Below are positions 12,663 to 24,284 of a DNA stretch of 64,000 nucleotides, piece by piece. Made by a program: the position numbers and the translations under genes. Each line of letters starts with the position of its first letter. The first letter of the stretch is position 1. This DNA is from Undaria pinnatifida (lineage: Eukaryota > Sar > Phaeophyceae > Laminariales > Alariaceae). The notes below the pieces were generated by a model. The model had not been told where the DNA came from, ran no database searches, and saw only the letters and a list, made by a program, of their open reading frames with translations. The stretch spans positions 2,453,516 through 2,517,515 of the forward strand of contig JABAKD010000007.1 of the NCBI GenBank assembly GCA_012845835.1, written 5' to 3'.

Positions 12663-12894
12663 GCGATGTCAGAAAATAATGGTATCTACATGATTGTACC
12701 TATCGATTGAAACATTCTATCTTTCGATCCATGTACAATAACAAATTATGAAGCTTTTAACACGTTGTTTACTACACCTAAGAACTGGGTTGCATACTAC
12801 ATGTAACATCAAACCTTCTAGAAAAATAAACATTACCAGGCGGGTGATATATAGGGGTGACTTCTTGCTGCAACCGTCAGATTCGTCCCGTTCA

Positions 12895-13760
12895 AGGGTT
12901 TATAGTTTCCGCGCACATATTGAAATGCTCGCCCCCCCGCCCCCCGCCCCCCCCGATCTCTCTGGTTTAAACGCACCACCTGAAATCAAAATCTGCCAGA
13001 GTAGTAAACACTACCAGCCAGCTGATATCATCTCATTATCCATCTAGCCATCCATGCCGTAGCTCCAACTCATCTCCGCCCGCCCCCCCCCCCCCCTTCC
13101 CTTTTGTTCCCCGCCCAGTTCGTTCAAACGCCCCACTTACAATCGAAATCGGCCTGAGTAATAAAGACTTCTATGAGCAATTGATATCACGTCATTATCT
13201 TTCTAGCCATCCATGACGTAGTTTTCATTCATCCCCCCTCCCTCCCTCCAACGCCCCCTCCTTCCCCACACCCCGCACGATCGCCTAGACCCAGCACCGC
13301 GCGTATAGCAAGCTCCTACATATATGATTAATACGCGCGATCGGAGGATCACACACAATGTTGCGAACATCAGTGTCGACCAAATCCTTGATTTTGATAT
13401 CATATGTGACCTAAACCTCTTGAAAACCCTTCCCAACCCCCACCCCACCGCCTTTTTCTTTTTTTTCTTCTTTTTTTTTTCCTTCGCTTCCTCGCTTAAA
13501 CGCCCCACCTACTATCGAAATCCGCCAGAGTAATAAACACTTCCGCGCCCTGGATATCGCCTCGTTATCGTTTCAGAGCCGTCCATGCCGCTGCTGCAAT
13601 TCCCACCTCCCCCCGCCCCCAACGCCCCCTCCTTCCCCACCACCCGCACCATCGCCTAGACCTAGCACCACGCGTATAGCCAACCCCTACATCTATGCGA
13701 CCTAAAGCCCTCCCCCCCCGCCCCCGGCCCCCCCCGCCACATCCCCCCCCCCTCCTCCAC
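12895..13760 (+). repeat. C-rich compound tandem repeat
   Basis: A block of about 100 bp (from 'aaacgc.ccac' through 'ccagagtaataaacac' to 'agccatccatg.cg') occurs at about 12962-13066, 13124-13221 and 13496-13594. A second block ('cgcctagac..agcaccgcgcgtatagc') occurs at about 13275-13325 and 13640-13700. The units are separated by long poly-C tracts. Open frames here are Pro/Gly-rich translations of the tracts. Confidence 0.75.
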
Positions 13761-13957
13761 AAGAAATATCTATAGTTTCCACGCACAAATTGACCTGCCC
13801 CACCCGTCCCCTCCTCCCCCTCCCCCCGTCCCGCCCCCCTTTTGATCAAAATCAGGCCCCCACGTCCTTAAAAACTCCGCCCTCCCCTCACCGGGTATTC
13901 GACTTACAGGATTCACTTGATAAACTGATGCATTTCCTTCCACAGCTCTCAGATTTT

Positions 13958-14170
13958 GTCCCCCTCAGAAACGGGTTTTATAGTTTCCGCGCACAGACTG
14001 CCTAACATCACCCTGTTGACCCTGATAGCTACACTGTAGTTGCAAGGGGAGTCGCCGACCTATATCCTTAATGAGGACACACAACTCGTAATACGCGCGA
14101 TCGGAGTATCACACACAGCTTGCAAAGATGAGTTTCGACAAAATCTTCGATCTCACAGCTGGAGTGAATT
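13958..14170 (-). repeat. Interspersed repeat CGT, near full-length copy
   Basis: Reverse-complement match to 58826-59035 over about 200 bp: 'ctccagctgtgagatcga', 'catctttgcaagctgtg', 'gatactccgatcgcgcgtatta', 'cctcatt.aggat', 'ggcgactccccttgcaacta', ending in 'tatagtttccgcgcacag' on plus. It has no coding capacity. Confidence 0.85.
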
Positions 14171-14309
14171 TTAATTTTTATAATATGCGCCTCCATGTAT
14201 GTAGTCCTGGCCCTAATAAAATAAATTGAAAGCATTTTCGCCCGCGATCGGCACACGCCCGCCACGCACATCCAACTCCCTCCAGTCACCAGGGTGAAGT
14301 CCTCCCCCC

Positions 14310-14500
14310 CATGCAGATGCAGTTCACCCTTCATGTGACTCGCCGAACACCTTACGGCGCTTCGCGCTTGTTGCAAGCAACGTCTGCCTGGTTGGTAGAA
14401 ACCCGACGTGCTCCGTTCCAGCATACATAGCAGGGATGCGAGAGGATCTATGGTCATACGACTACGGCCATGCACAACCTAGGCACACTCCCCCTCCCCC
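14310..14500 (+). repeat. Interspersed repeat R175
   Basis: Close match to 18459-18640: 'gatgcagttcacccttcatg', 'ggcgcttcgcgcttg', 'gaaacccgacgtgctccgt', 'agcagggatgcgag', 'ggtcatacgactacggccat'. The two copies are about 80% identical by eye, with small indels. Confidence 0.85.
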
Positions 14501-14799
14501 CCATGCACCTCCGAACAGGCATCAAACGACGAGTCGCTGTACAAAACACACAACATAGGCTCCGGTTTGTGACTGTGATGCGCGTCTGTTTTGGGCGGAT
14601 CTGTTGATGATTTATGGACCATCGAGGGCCTATTAATAGTAATGCAATTACTATCATCCCGAGGAGTCATCGGCCGGTATCGCGATATCTGCCACGAGGA
14701 ATACTGGAAACGGGCGACCGGTAGCATCATGCATCGTAAGACACATACATGCTGCGAATGGTACAAATAGTAGTAATAACAGTAATAATAGTACTAGTG

Positions 14800-15005
14800 G
14801 TACGGTTGAGGTGCACTGCCTACTTTTTTTTGCCTTCTAAGGGTGGCTTGATAAACTGCTCTATCTATGCCTCACCAAAAAAACGTTTTTTTTTCCATAT
14901 TGAAAACGCGAGCCGATATGCAAACCCATGTAGGTTGAGTTTACAAGCAAACAATATTGTAAAGCAAGAACGGCATTCCGACCATTTTGGGTTAATAATG
15001 TTATG
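14800..15005 (+). mobile_element. MITE family G relic
   Basis: Internally similar to 118-397 ('ccttctaagggtggcttgataaact.ctctat', 'aaacccatg', 'aaagcaagac', 'ccgaccattttg.gttaa'). The right terminus is missing. Confidence 0.5.
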
Positions 15006-15279
15006 GTATTGCCCTGGAAGCCTAAGAAGGCGTAATATCTAGATATACTGAAACGATATAAGAAGGAGTTTCACATGCCTTTGAAGGCATGTGCGTATAG
15101 GAAAAAAGGGACGATGCCTTTGCCTTGCGGATGAGCAACGCGTTCAGTTTGTCCGTGGCGTGTTTGGAACTAATACAAGAGCTTATCTAGTACAAGTGAG
15201 TGACCAACGTGGAACTTGCCTAATAGAGAGCGAAGGGTGGCCTGTGCCTGTAACAGCCCCTGAGTCTTAAATTACATTA

Positions 15280-15660
15280 AGGAGCCAAGTCATCCATAAA
15301 GATGATGCTTATGTCTACGTACGGTATAGGTACGAGCACTTTTTCACATTTTTGTTTTCTGGATGACGTGGGCTCCTCAACCCAAATTCGTCAGAAAGCC
15401 AACCTTTTCTTGCGAAATACTTTTTTGCGTGCCGATGATAGGCCACAAGTTTGTTAATCGGATTTCACTTTTTAGATAACTCCAAATCAGTTTTAGGGTA
15501 AATGTAAGGCTTTGAGCTCCTCAAGTGAAGGGCCCCATAAAAAAAAAGGTTTTTCACCTCCAACGCGCAGCATGTGCGTCAAATGTGTTAGCCAAAAAGG
15601 GGTATGCCCCTTTCGTACCACGCGTCTTGCAGCTTGCAAAAGCTGAGTGTGTCGACCGTC
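15280..15660 (-). mobile_element. MITE family G relic, reverse orientation
   Basis: On plus it reads 'gggctcctcaacccaaattcgtcagaaa', 'tccaaatcagttttagggt', 'gagctcctca', 'cacctccaacgcgcagcatgtgcgtc', which is the reverse order of the family's internal landmarks. Degraded and with uncertain ends. Confidence 0.4.
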
Positions 15661-15954
15661 GAGAGCAATTAACAGCCGATTGCATTTTTTTTAGTGTTGA
15701 TACGAATCAATCACCCGAAAAAACGACAAAACGAAGAATAAAAATATAAGAGAAAAAACCATGGAAGAACATTTTTTTTAAACTACTGCTGTTTTATAAT
15801 AATAGAAGCTGGTCGCTTGTGAGGAGAAAACTGATGGATAATCTACATACGCTCTGCAAGCCGTGCACAGGTGACCAACTAGTCCCAAGAATCTTATATT
15901 CATACAATTGCAGCGCCCTAACACACGTTTGGCTGCTAGTACTGTCGCACCCCC

Positions 15955-16170
15955 GGCGGCGTATGGTGGGGATCCCCCAATAAGGCGCGTAGCCCTATAT
16001 AAGGCGGCATCCTGAAGGCGGCATCCCGATATAAGGCGGTCAAAATCCCTTGGCGCGAGTGAAGGACTGCACAAGGACTGCACTCATAACCTACAACGAA
16101 CAAGGCGGCTTTCCCCAACAAGGTGGTTATATTGCGCTGGCACACCAACGCCTTTTGGGGGAGAGGCTAC
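15955..16170 (+). repeat. AAGGCGG repeat, copy 1
   Basis: Contains several AAGGCGG words. It matches 33232-33345 over 'cccaataaggcg', 'ccctatataaggcggtca', 'ttggcgcgagtgaag', 'actgcacaaggactgcactca' and 'gaacaaggcgg'. Function unknown. Confidence 0.75.
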
Positions 16171-16794
16171 GTACTCTACCACAATCGCCGAGCAACGCCC
16201 CCGCCCGCCCATCCACCCGCAGCCCGCCCATCCACCCGCCACCACTTCGTATGATGCCTGGCCCATGTTGCATGCACACATGCAAATGATTCCAGAATTC
16301 CAGCCGTAGGCAGCCATATCAACCCTGAACCACATATATTACACAAATACTTGGCAATAAATATGAAACCAAGGACTGATGAGACGGGCATGGTAGGCCG
16401 CGTGGACCGTATAACTCAGATCACACATAGAGCAAACGAATGGATACCTCGAAGGTCGGGTGTGAAAGGGCCTGCCAGCCTAAAGTATCGCGCCCAGAGG
16501 GACCCCGCCGTTTTCAATGAGGATCGACCTTACCGTCGGCATCCGGATGCCGCTTTCCGCTGGGGAAACCGATTGAAGTCGGATCACAGAATAATGACAA
16601 AAAGGTGGATGCCTCACGTGTCCCCATTTTATGTCCAGGTCGTTCCTTACCATCTCCCTCGCTAATACTCTTAATGGATGAACGGTGGTCGGCTACGTCG
16701 GCCCTATTCCACCGCAAATACAACCTCGCGCGAACTCCAAGTGTCGTCCTAGACCAAGGCTGCCGTGATAGGGGGGGGGTGTTATGATATGCGT

Positions 16795-17000
16795 GCCCAT
16801 GTTCACTACCGGATTAGAGCCAGTCTCACGGCTGGCTCTATACCTCACGTAGACAAAAATACTTCAGGCTGTTTAGTTGGCGCAGTGCAGTCTATCCTTC
16901 CATCACGGATTGCAATCGCAGAGTTAAAAAAACACACACACACAAATTAAGACCGTAAAGGAATAGGAGGGTCACTCGCGCGAGTGGCCCCGAGCGACCG
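16795..17000 (+). repeat. Palindromic-end repeat P, copy 1
   Basis: Ends in the near-palindrome GGTCACTCGCGCGAGTGGCC (about 16972-16991). Internal blocks 'cttccatcacggattgcaat', 'accgtaaaggaat' and 'gagtggccccgagcgaccg' align with 18160-18365. It sits immediately left of a family G MITE. Confidence 0.6.
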
Positions 17001-17009
17001 ATTGACGCC

Positions 17010-17258
17010 ATCTACGACAGAGGTGCCCGACTTTTTCTCTGAGGTTCCTCTCGTTCGTAGCTTAAGACCTCTCGACCAAAAAACTGGTTTTGGAGAAAAA
17101 CACAACTTCTACCGGATACAAAGTCCCACGGCTTTAGGTATATACGACGACAATCATGCAAACTTAAATAAACGGGGCGTATTTTCCGACGATTTTGGGT
17201 CAAGGAGCCCCGTCAGTCAGAAACGATTTCACGCGAAAAGTGCCACCTCTAAACTGTA
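17010..17258 (+). mobile_element. MITE family G, diverged copy
   Basis: Keeps 'agaggtgc', 'aagacctctc', 'ccgacgattttgggt', 'aaggagccccgtca.tcag' and 'tgccacctct' in order, with decayed termini. Confidence 0.65.
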
Positions 17259-17629
17259 GCAAGCGTCGATTATTAAAAATAATAATAATAAGCAACTCCC
17301 CTACCGTAGGATTGCCCCCTACAGAAGAACATGGTGGCTCGTTCTAAAGACCTTAGCGACGGCGACAAGGGACAAGAGTTTTCGGAAACCCGCCATCGCG
17401 ACGCATTCCCCACGTCGCAAGCTCCTTGAGAGACTTGCGCCACGGTGAACGGATGCATCTAAAAGCTGTCTGACGGTTCTCCTTCGAGGAGTTCTGGAGT
17501 TCTACACCCCCGCACCCAAACAATAGTTTTTTTTTTTGGAAAGGAAAAAATGAAAATGCAAGGCGGTGAACCTATCCCATGGCATCATAATGGTCTTGGT
17601 ATGTCGTTGGAATCACGCTACGAATAAGG

Positions 17630-17858
17630 GGTGCACCGTTTATTTGCCGAGGATCTCCACTTGAGGAGCTCTGCACAAAACCCAAAGCCATCATTTGGGG
17701 GGGTATCCGATGAATAATCCCATGGCCTAGGTACACAACGAAATGTATTCTTAAAAAATAAACGGAACCCCAACGATTTGGGGCTAAAGAGCTCTGTCAT
17801 TTTAAAAACGTTCAAGCCAAAAGGTGGTATACCTTAATAGCTCTATCGTAGCGTGCGT
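17630..17858 (+). mobile_element. MITE family G, diverged copy
   Basis: Keeps 'aatcccatggcctaggtacacaac', 'cgatttgggg', 'gagctctgtcatt' and the right terminus 'ctctatcgtagcgtgcgtc'. The left end is poorly preserved. Confidence 0.6.
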
Positions 17859-17934
17859 CCTTGGTGTGTCACGATGACATAGTAACAATACATATATATA
17901 TCACAACACCAAGGGTACGGCAGGTAAGGGGGGT

Positions 17935-18135
17935 GTTATGAGGATGTTATGATGATGTTATGATGATGTTATGATGATTTGATGATGTTATGATGATGTT
18001 ATGGTGATGTTATGATGATGTTATCATGGTGTTATGATGATGCTATGATGATGTTATGGTGATGTAATGATGATGTAATGATGACGTTATGATGGTGTTA
18101 TGGTGATGTCGTAATGATGTTATGATGATGTTACG
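17935..18135 (+). repeat. Microsatellite, ATGATGTT units
   Basis: About 200 bp of GATGTTATGATGATGTTATG-type repeats with point changes. Confidence 0.95.
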
Positions 18136-18159
18136 ATATACCCCCATTCCCACAGCCGG

Positions 18160-18365
18160 TTTTCCACGACTCGCACTCACACGAGTGACTCTGCACCTCA
18201 CAGACCAAACGAGTTATATATATACATTTTTTTTCATGTACAGTAGCGCACCGTAGCTTACCATTCCATCGTGGATTCATATTGCGAATATTAACGGCAC
18301 ACAACCCTAAACCGCAAAGGAATGAACGGTGACTCGTGCGAGTGACACCGACCGAGCCACTGCAA
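18160..18365 (+). repeat. Palindromic-end repeat P, copy 2
   Basis: Begins with 'cacacgagtgactctgcacctcac' and ends with 'ggtgactcgtgcgagtgacacc', a decayed palindrome matching 16972-16991 and 21251-21274. Confidence 0.6.
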
Positions 18366-18458
18366 ACGAGTTCCCAAAAGTACCCCCATACGTGTCACCC
18401 ACAAGCAAGAAAGTAGGCACAAGGTGCCGAAGTCCGTCTTACGAGCGGTTCTTGGAAA

Positions 18459-18640
18459 GATGCAGTTCACCCTTCATGCGACTCACCGAACACCTCACGG
18501 CGCTTCGCGCTTGTCGTAGGCAAAGTCTGCCTGGCTGTTAAAAGCCCGACGTGCTCCGTCCCGGCATAGCAGGGATGCGAGGGTCTGTGGTCATACGACT
18601 ACGGCCATGCACAGACTGAGTACACCCCTACCGTAGCTTG
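18459..18640 (+). repeat. Interspersed repeat R175
   Basis: Best copy of this family, with the same blocks as 14310-14500. It directly abuts the GTCACAAAG satellite on its right. Confidence 0.85.
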
Positions 18641-18644
18641 GGTC

Positions 18645-19332
18645 ACAAATGTCATAAAGGTCACAAATGTCACAAAGGTCACAAAGGTCACAAAGGTCAC
18701 AAATGTCACAAAGGTCACAAATCTCACAAAGGTCGCAAATCTCACAAAGGTCACAAATGTCACAAAGGTCACAAATGTCATAAAGGTCACAAATGTCACA
18801 AAGGTCACAAATGTCACCAAGGTCACAAAATATCACAAAGGTCGCAAATCTCACAAAGGTCACAAAGGTCACAAAGGTCACAAATGTCACAAAGGTCGCA
18901 AATCTCACAAAGGTCGCAAATCTCACAAAGATCACAAATGTCAAAGGTCACAAATGTCACAAAGGTCACAAATGTCACCAAGGTCACAAAATATCACAAA
19001 GGTCGCAAATTTCACAAAGGTCACAAATAAATGTCACAAAGGTCACAAATGTCACGAAGGTCACAAATGTCACAAAGGCCACAAATCTCACAAAGGTCGC
19101 AAATGCCACAAAGGTCACAAATGTCACAAAGGTCACAAATGTCACCAAGGTCACCAAATATCACAAAGGTCGCAAATGTCACAAAGGTCACAAATGTCAC
19201 AAAGGTCACAAATGTCACAAAGGTCACAAATCTCACAAACGTCGCAAATCTCACAAAGGTCACAAACCTCTCAAAGGTCACAAATGTCACAAAGGTCACA
19301 AATGTCACAAAGGTCACAAATGTCACAAAGGT
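18645..19332 (+). repeat. 9-bp satellite, GTCACAAAG/GTCACAAAT
   Basis: Almost 690 bp of alternating GTCACAAAG and GTCACAAAT units (an 18-bp higher-order period) with variants such as GTCGCAAAT. The long open frames on both strands (repeating K-V-T-N-V-T or F-V-T-F-V) arise because 9 is a multiple of three, so I do not call them genes. Confidence 0.97.
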
Positions 19333-19494
19333 ATTCCAACAGTATTGGATACTTCCTCAGTTATGGAGTCCCAGCGACCAGACAGTTGTTTGCCAATCAG
19401 CGCTATAACCCTATCATAGCACGCATCAGCCAAGAAAACATTTTTTCCACATGTATAACCATACCAATACATCAACCAGGGCTTGCCATGGGCC

Positions 19495-19930
19495 GACGCC
19501 GGTGGGCGGGCCCAGAATTGGGCCAAGCCGGTCCAGCCCGGCCGACCCGGCCCATCATTTGCTCATGCAGTGGGCCGTGGTCCGGCCCGGGCCATCAACT
19601 TTTTACTTTGGTGGGCCGCGGTCCGGCCCGGCCCATCAATTTTTCGGAGGGTGGGCCGCGGCCCGGCCTGGCCCATCAACTTACCAGAGGATGGGCCGCG
19701 GCCCTGTCCGTCAAATTCAGAGGATGGGCCGTGGCCCGGTCCGGCCCATCGAACTTCAAAAACTTCCGGCCCGGCCAATCAATTTTTCAAATTTGTTAGC
19801 CCGGCCTGGCTTGACCCGGCCCATGACATTCTCTGCGAGGGCCATGAGACACGGGCTCTATATGGGCAGGCCCGCCATCTCTGTGGGCGGGCCGGTGGAT
19901 TTGAAGGGCCGGCCCATGTATCACCTCATA
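19495..19930 (+). repeat. GC-rich minisatellite, GGGCCGCGGCCCGG unit
   Basis: Units of roughly 45-60 bp built around 'gtgggccg.ggtccggcccggcccatcaa', about 7 copies with drift. Strongly self-complementary (GGCCC/GGGCC words), so each unit can fold. Pro/Gly/Arg/Ala-rich frames here are repeat translations. Confidence 0.88.
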
Positions 19931-21085
19931 CCAAAAGGTGCACGCTGACGTTTTTTTGTATTCTGTATTGATTTTTATTTCCTGATTGTTATATACTCTG
20001 GAGTATCAGATATTGTTTACCAAATCGTAGCCGTTTATTATTTATAACTTATAGGCTGGGTAGCCCCAGCCTCGATCTAAATCCCCATCCTGTTTCCCCC
20101 TAGCACGAGCGCGTTGCTAGTGATCGGGACGCTTTGCTCGCACCGTTCAGCGTGGTTTCAGAACGATTTGCCCTCATGGTGACAGCTTGGCCCTAGTCTT
20201 TAAGGCACGCCTTAGTATATGCCTTAACGCCCTTTCCCAAAACCGGTGCCTTAAGGGTTGTTTGGAGTCTTAAAGACTTGCCTTAAATATGTTTATTGTG
20301 TTCAAACACAACGCCGTTGGAATAGAAACCCCATACACAGGGGATGGGGTAGATATTCTAGGCATTTTCGTGAAGAAGTTTGTCTCCCTGTGGGCCGAAA
20401 ACGCATTTCAAATACATCGGCCTTGTCCACTAACTTTGGGAATTTCCATCTTTAAAGGCGTTCGAACCACGCCGTGAGACCTCGCACGGTCCGTATCAAG
20501 GGTATCTGCACTGTTGTAGTGGGAATACCAAACCCTCATTACTGTGCTGTACCGGCATTAGTATGAAAAATGCCGGTTGTGTCAGCCGGAAATAATACCG
20601 GCTCTCGTATAGAGACACTATAGAGGCACCATAGAGGGGCTACTACACTGTACCCCAGTTTGGGTGCAGCTCCGACGCCTGCTGGGTGTGGTGTCAATCT
20701 GCTTTGTTGCTGCTGCTGTGCTTTTGCCTTGTTCAGGTTCGTTTTCGTATTGGGTACGGGGATATTTTGTTGCCGTTGTTCTCACATGATCCAGTGTACT
20801 CGACGTGTGTCTGCGCATCAACTAGATATGTACCAGCATGTGTGTCCCACAACTGTTCGCGATTTGATGTATTTGACGTATTTGATGTATTTGAGACACT
20901 TTTGTCAAAGACTCAAGGACACCCTCGGAGTGATTCCTCTATAATATCAGTAGTAGTGGCGGTAGGGGTTTGCACCTTCGGGGCCATTTTTTTTTTTCCG
21001 ACCTTCCGATAGGTTAAGCCCCTCAAACGAGGAGGTGCCGGTTATTCTGATACTTTTACGAGTAGATTTGATCAAGGCTACGCCC
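19931..21085. other. No gene seen
   Basis: Short palindromic CCTTAAGG-like words cluster at 20195-20285. The tract at about 20525-20600 repeats 'accggca'. There is no protein domain in any frame. Confidence 0.5.
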
Positions 21086-21089
21086 CAAT

Positions 21090-21290
21090 TTTCACTACCT
21101 TTGAGTGAGCCACTTGCACGAGTGACTCTGTAGCTCACTGACGAAAAACCAAGTTAAGCGGTTCGTTTCTCACGGCGTAGCTAACCACCCTTTTGGGGAT
21201 TCACATCGAAAAATTAAATCTGCCCGAAGGCCGATGACCGCATGGAACAGGGGGTCACTCGCGCGAGTGACCCCGACCCAACGAAAAACA
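21090..21290 (+). repeat. Palindromic-end repeat P, copy 3, with perfect 24-bp palindrome
   Basis: 21251-21274 is a perfect palindrome: GGGGTCACTCGC followed by its reverse complement. A second imperfect one with the same arms lies at about 21412-21437. Confidence 0.75.
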
Positions 21291-21581
21291 AAAGTGCTCG
21301 AAAGGGACCCCCCCCATCATAGCATTGGTGATTTGTTTTGTAGACCAATGACCAACGCCATGATAGCGGGGTTATGTTTTTTTTTTTTTCGCAATGTTTT
21401 CACAGCGGCTTGGGGTCACTCGCGCGAGTGTGACCCCCTGTTCCCAACGGTGTCTCACATGGGCTCTCGTGCTGTTTCAGTTTTATTTGTATGAATCCCC
21501 AAATGGGATGGTTTGCAACGCCGCGACGGACGAACCACCTAACGTGTTTTTGTCAGAGAGCAATAGGGTACCTTCATCGAG

Positions 21582-21843
21582 ACACGTGCTACGATAGAGG
21601 TGCTCAACACTTTTTTTCTTAATACTACCCCTCGATTTGGGAGCTCAAGACCTCTCCCAAAACCTGATTTTGGAGCCAAATGAAAAACTGCTACTCGGCG
21701 AAAAATTCCATGGCCTATCTAGGTACGCGGCGAGAATCATGGCTAAAAATTGACCTACTTTCCGACGATTTTGGGTTAAGGAGCCCCGTAACTCAGAAAC
21801 CATTCCGGACGAAAACTGCTACCTCTATCATCGTAGCATGCGT
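21582..21843 (+). mobile_element. MITE family G, well-preserved copy
   Basis: Termini ACACGTGCTACGATAGAGG and, at the right, 'cctctatcatcgtagcatgcgt' form an inverted pair. The internal landmarks are complete ('tttgggagctcaagacctctc', 'cctatctaggta', 'ccgacgattttgggttaagg'). Confidence 0.8.
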
Positions 21844-22674
21844 CATTCGTCGGTAGTGAAAATTGCCCTCCCCCTCCTACTCTAGCCTTGATCTTCACCA
21901 GTGTTAGGAATAGCGCGTGGAAGCGCTGGTCGGAATTGACGATAACCCAGAGCGAATGTCTTCTTCGAAGTCATTTTTCGAGTGATGATGATTGTTGATG
22001 TTGAGCTCCTCATGTTCGGAGCTCAGGGGACTTTCCAAGAATTTTCTGCTGTACCCCTCGCGTGGGATGACTCCTCGTCAACAATTGGCATGTAGTTACT
22101 GTAAATTAATACCAGGTGTAAATTTGCCATCCAAGGGTGGGTGTGTTACTGCTGTAATTGTTACGATGTGCCATCAAAGTGTGCGCAGCACGCGAGCTTC
22201 AACGTCGATGGCTCATCATCAACACTCCCAGAGAGTACACACAGCGCAGAAGAAACAAAGGAAACGAGGAAACCTATTCACGAAATCTCCTTCCTCCTTA
22301 TAACAACCTTTGAGAATATCCATATCAACCGTGAACGTTTTCGTTGAAATCGGATACTCGCTCTAACCATGGAAAACCGCACCAGCCATGATGTGTGTTC
22401 ACATCAACCATGAGCATCCATCCAGTATTAACCAATGGACTATTGCACGGCATCAACTCAGCCACCGGTTCCTGCGCCTTTGACTATTTTTAGTGCGTGG
22501 TGCACTCATAGTACATATACCAGGTAATAGGTAAAATGACACCACCAGTACATTGCTAGGAGGGGCGCATCCAGGCATGCGTGTGATGGTTAACTGTATG
22601 GTTGTTTGGATCCAGCGTGTACTATATGTATAACTCTGTAACATCGAGGCGTGCGCGGGATGTGAAAAGCAATA
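21844..22674. other. No gene seen
   Basis: Short frames only. TACCWGGTA at 22518-22526. Confidence 0.5.
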
Positions 22675-22680
22675 CTCATG

Positions 22681-22931
22681 GCGCATGCTACGATGATAGA
22701 GGTATCACTCTTCGTCTGAAATGTTTTCTGAACGACGGGGCTCCTAAACCCAAAATCGCCGGAAATGAGCCATTTTTTTTATGACTCTCGTTGTGTACCT
22801 AGGCTATGGGATTTTTCGTCCGGTCAGCAGCTTTAATTTCCTCCAAATCAGTTTTTGGGAGAGGTCTTAACCACCCAACTTGAGGGGTAGTATGAAAAAA
22901 AACAAAACTGCACCTCTATCGTAGCACGCGT
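22681..22931 (-). mobile_element. MITE family G, copy with 6-bp target duplication
   Basis: Complete element in reverse orientation. Left end GCGCATGCTACGATGATAGAGG-type, right end 'cctctatcgtagcacgcgt'. It is flanked by identical CTCATG at 22675-22680 and 22932-22937, consistent with a 6-bp target-site duplication. Confidence 0.85.
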
Positions 22932-23229
22932 CTCATGCAGACAAAAAACAAACCAAAAAAACAAACCAAAAAAACAAACAAAATGAAGACGGTTTGAAAT
23001 TTTGGTTCAATCGAAAGGCCAAGACAAAAGAAGAAAAAAAACACTTGACAATATTTTCGGACCGAAGATCTAAAAGATCAAAAATCAAAGTGCTGTTGGA
23101 TCTTTTTAGATCTTCGGTCCGAAAAGGCACCCACCAAATTATGGGCTGAAAACATAAAATCATGATTATTATACATCGGTTCACTTTTGATATTATTAGG
23201 GGACGTAATCCGGTGCGCTAGGCCAAGGA

Positions 23230-23975
23230 AGCCAAACCAAAAGACGAACCAAAACACGGAACAGCCATACAAGTAAATGTCATCGGCAAAGCCAACAACC
23301 GATAAAAAGCCCTTGCCCAACCGAGCAAAGCCAAAGCCAAGCCAAACAAGGGCCAAGTCCACCCACGCCATAAAGCCAAACAAAGCCAAGAAAATTAGAC
23401 AAGCAGAACCAAGTCAAACCACGCCAGTTAGTTCCCAGCCAAGTCTAGCCACGTCAAGCAGCCAAGCCAAGCCAAGCCAAGCAGCCAAGCCAAGCCAATA
23501 CAAGCCAGTCCCAGCCAAGCCAAGCCAAGCCAAGCCAAACCAAGCCAAGCCAAGCCAAGCCAATCCAATCCAATCCAATCCAATCGAATCCAATCCAAAC
23601 CGAACCAAGCCAAGCCAAGCCAAGCCAAGCCAAGCCAAGCCAATCCAAGCCGAACCGAACCGAACCAAACCAAACCGAACCGAACCGAACCGAACCGAAC
23701 CGAACCGAACCGAACCGAACCAAACCGAACCGAACCGAACCGAACCGAACCGAACCGAACCGAACCGAACCGAACCGAACCGAACCGAACCGAACCGGAC
23801 CGAACCGAACCGAACCAAAACCAAACCAAACCGAACCAAACCGAACCAAACCAAACCAAACCAAACCAAACCAGAACAAACCAAACCAAACCAAACCAAA
23901 CCAAATCAAACCAAACTAAACCAAACCAAACCAAACCAAACCAAACCAAACCAAACCAAACCGAACCGAACCTAG
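23230..23975 (+). repeat. Pentanucleotide satellite, CCRAA/CCAAG
   Basis: About 700 bp in three zones: GCCAA-rich (to about 23640), CCGAA (about 23650-23815) and CCAAA (about 23815-23965). Because 5 is prime to 3, all frames read the same cycle, producing a false 232-codon plus-strand ORF and similar minus-strand ORFs. Confidence 0.97.
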
Positions 23976-24019
23976 CAAAGCCAGAAAGCCAAAAAAGCCA
24001 AGCAGAGCCGAGCCAAGCC

Positions 24020-24284
24020 GACGCGTGCTGCGATGATAGAGGTGCTGCACCACTTATTTTCTAATAATACCCCTCAATTTGGGAGCTTGAGACCTCTCCA
24101 AAAATCTGATTTGGAGAAAAATAAACTGCTATCGGATGAAAAATCCCATGGCCGAGGTATATAACGAGGACGAAAAAAAAAATGGCCCGTTATTTATTTT
24201 TTTTTCCGACGATTTTGCCCAGGTTAAGGAGCCCCGTCATTCAGAAAACATTTCAGAAGAAAAGTGATACCTCTACCGTAGCAT
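24020..24284 (+). mobile_element. MITE family G, good copy
   Basis: Left terminus GACGCGTGCTGCGATGATAG, right end 'acctctaccgtagca'. Inserted at the right edge of the pentanucleotide satellite; satellite-like 'gccaagcc' words resume beyond it at about 24300-24350. Confidence 0.82.

Noticed and set aside
18793-19419. Long ORFs on both strands of the GTCACAAAG array
   Set aside because: The 9-bp unit without a stop gives open frames by default; there is no non-repeat protein sequence.
23277-23975. Long Lys/Pro/Asn/Thr/Glu-repeat ORF on plus and Phe/Gly/Leu ORFs on minus
   Set aside because: They are the translation of a pentanucleotide satellite. All frames are open for the same trivial reason.
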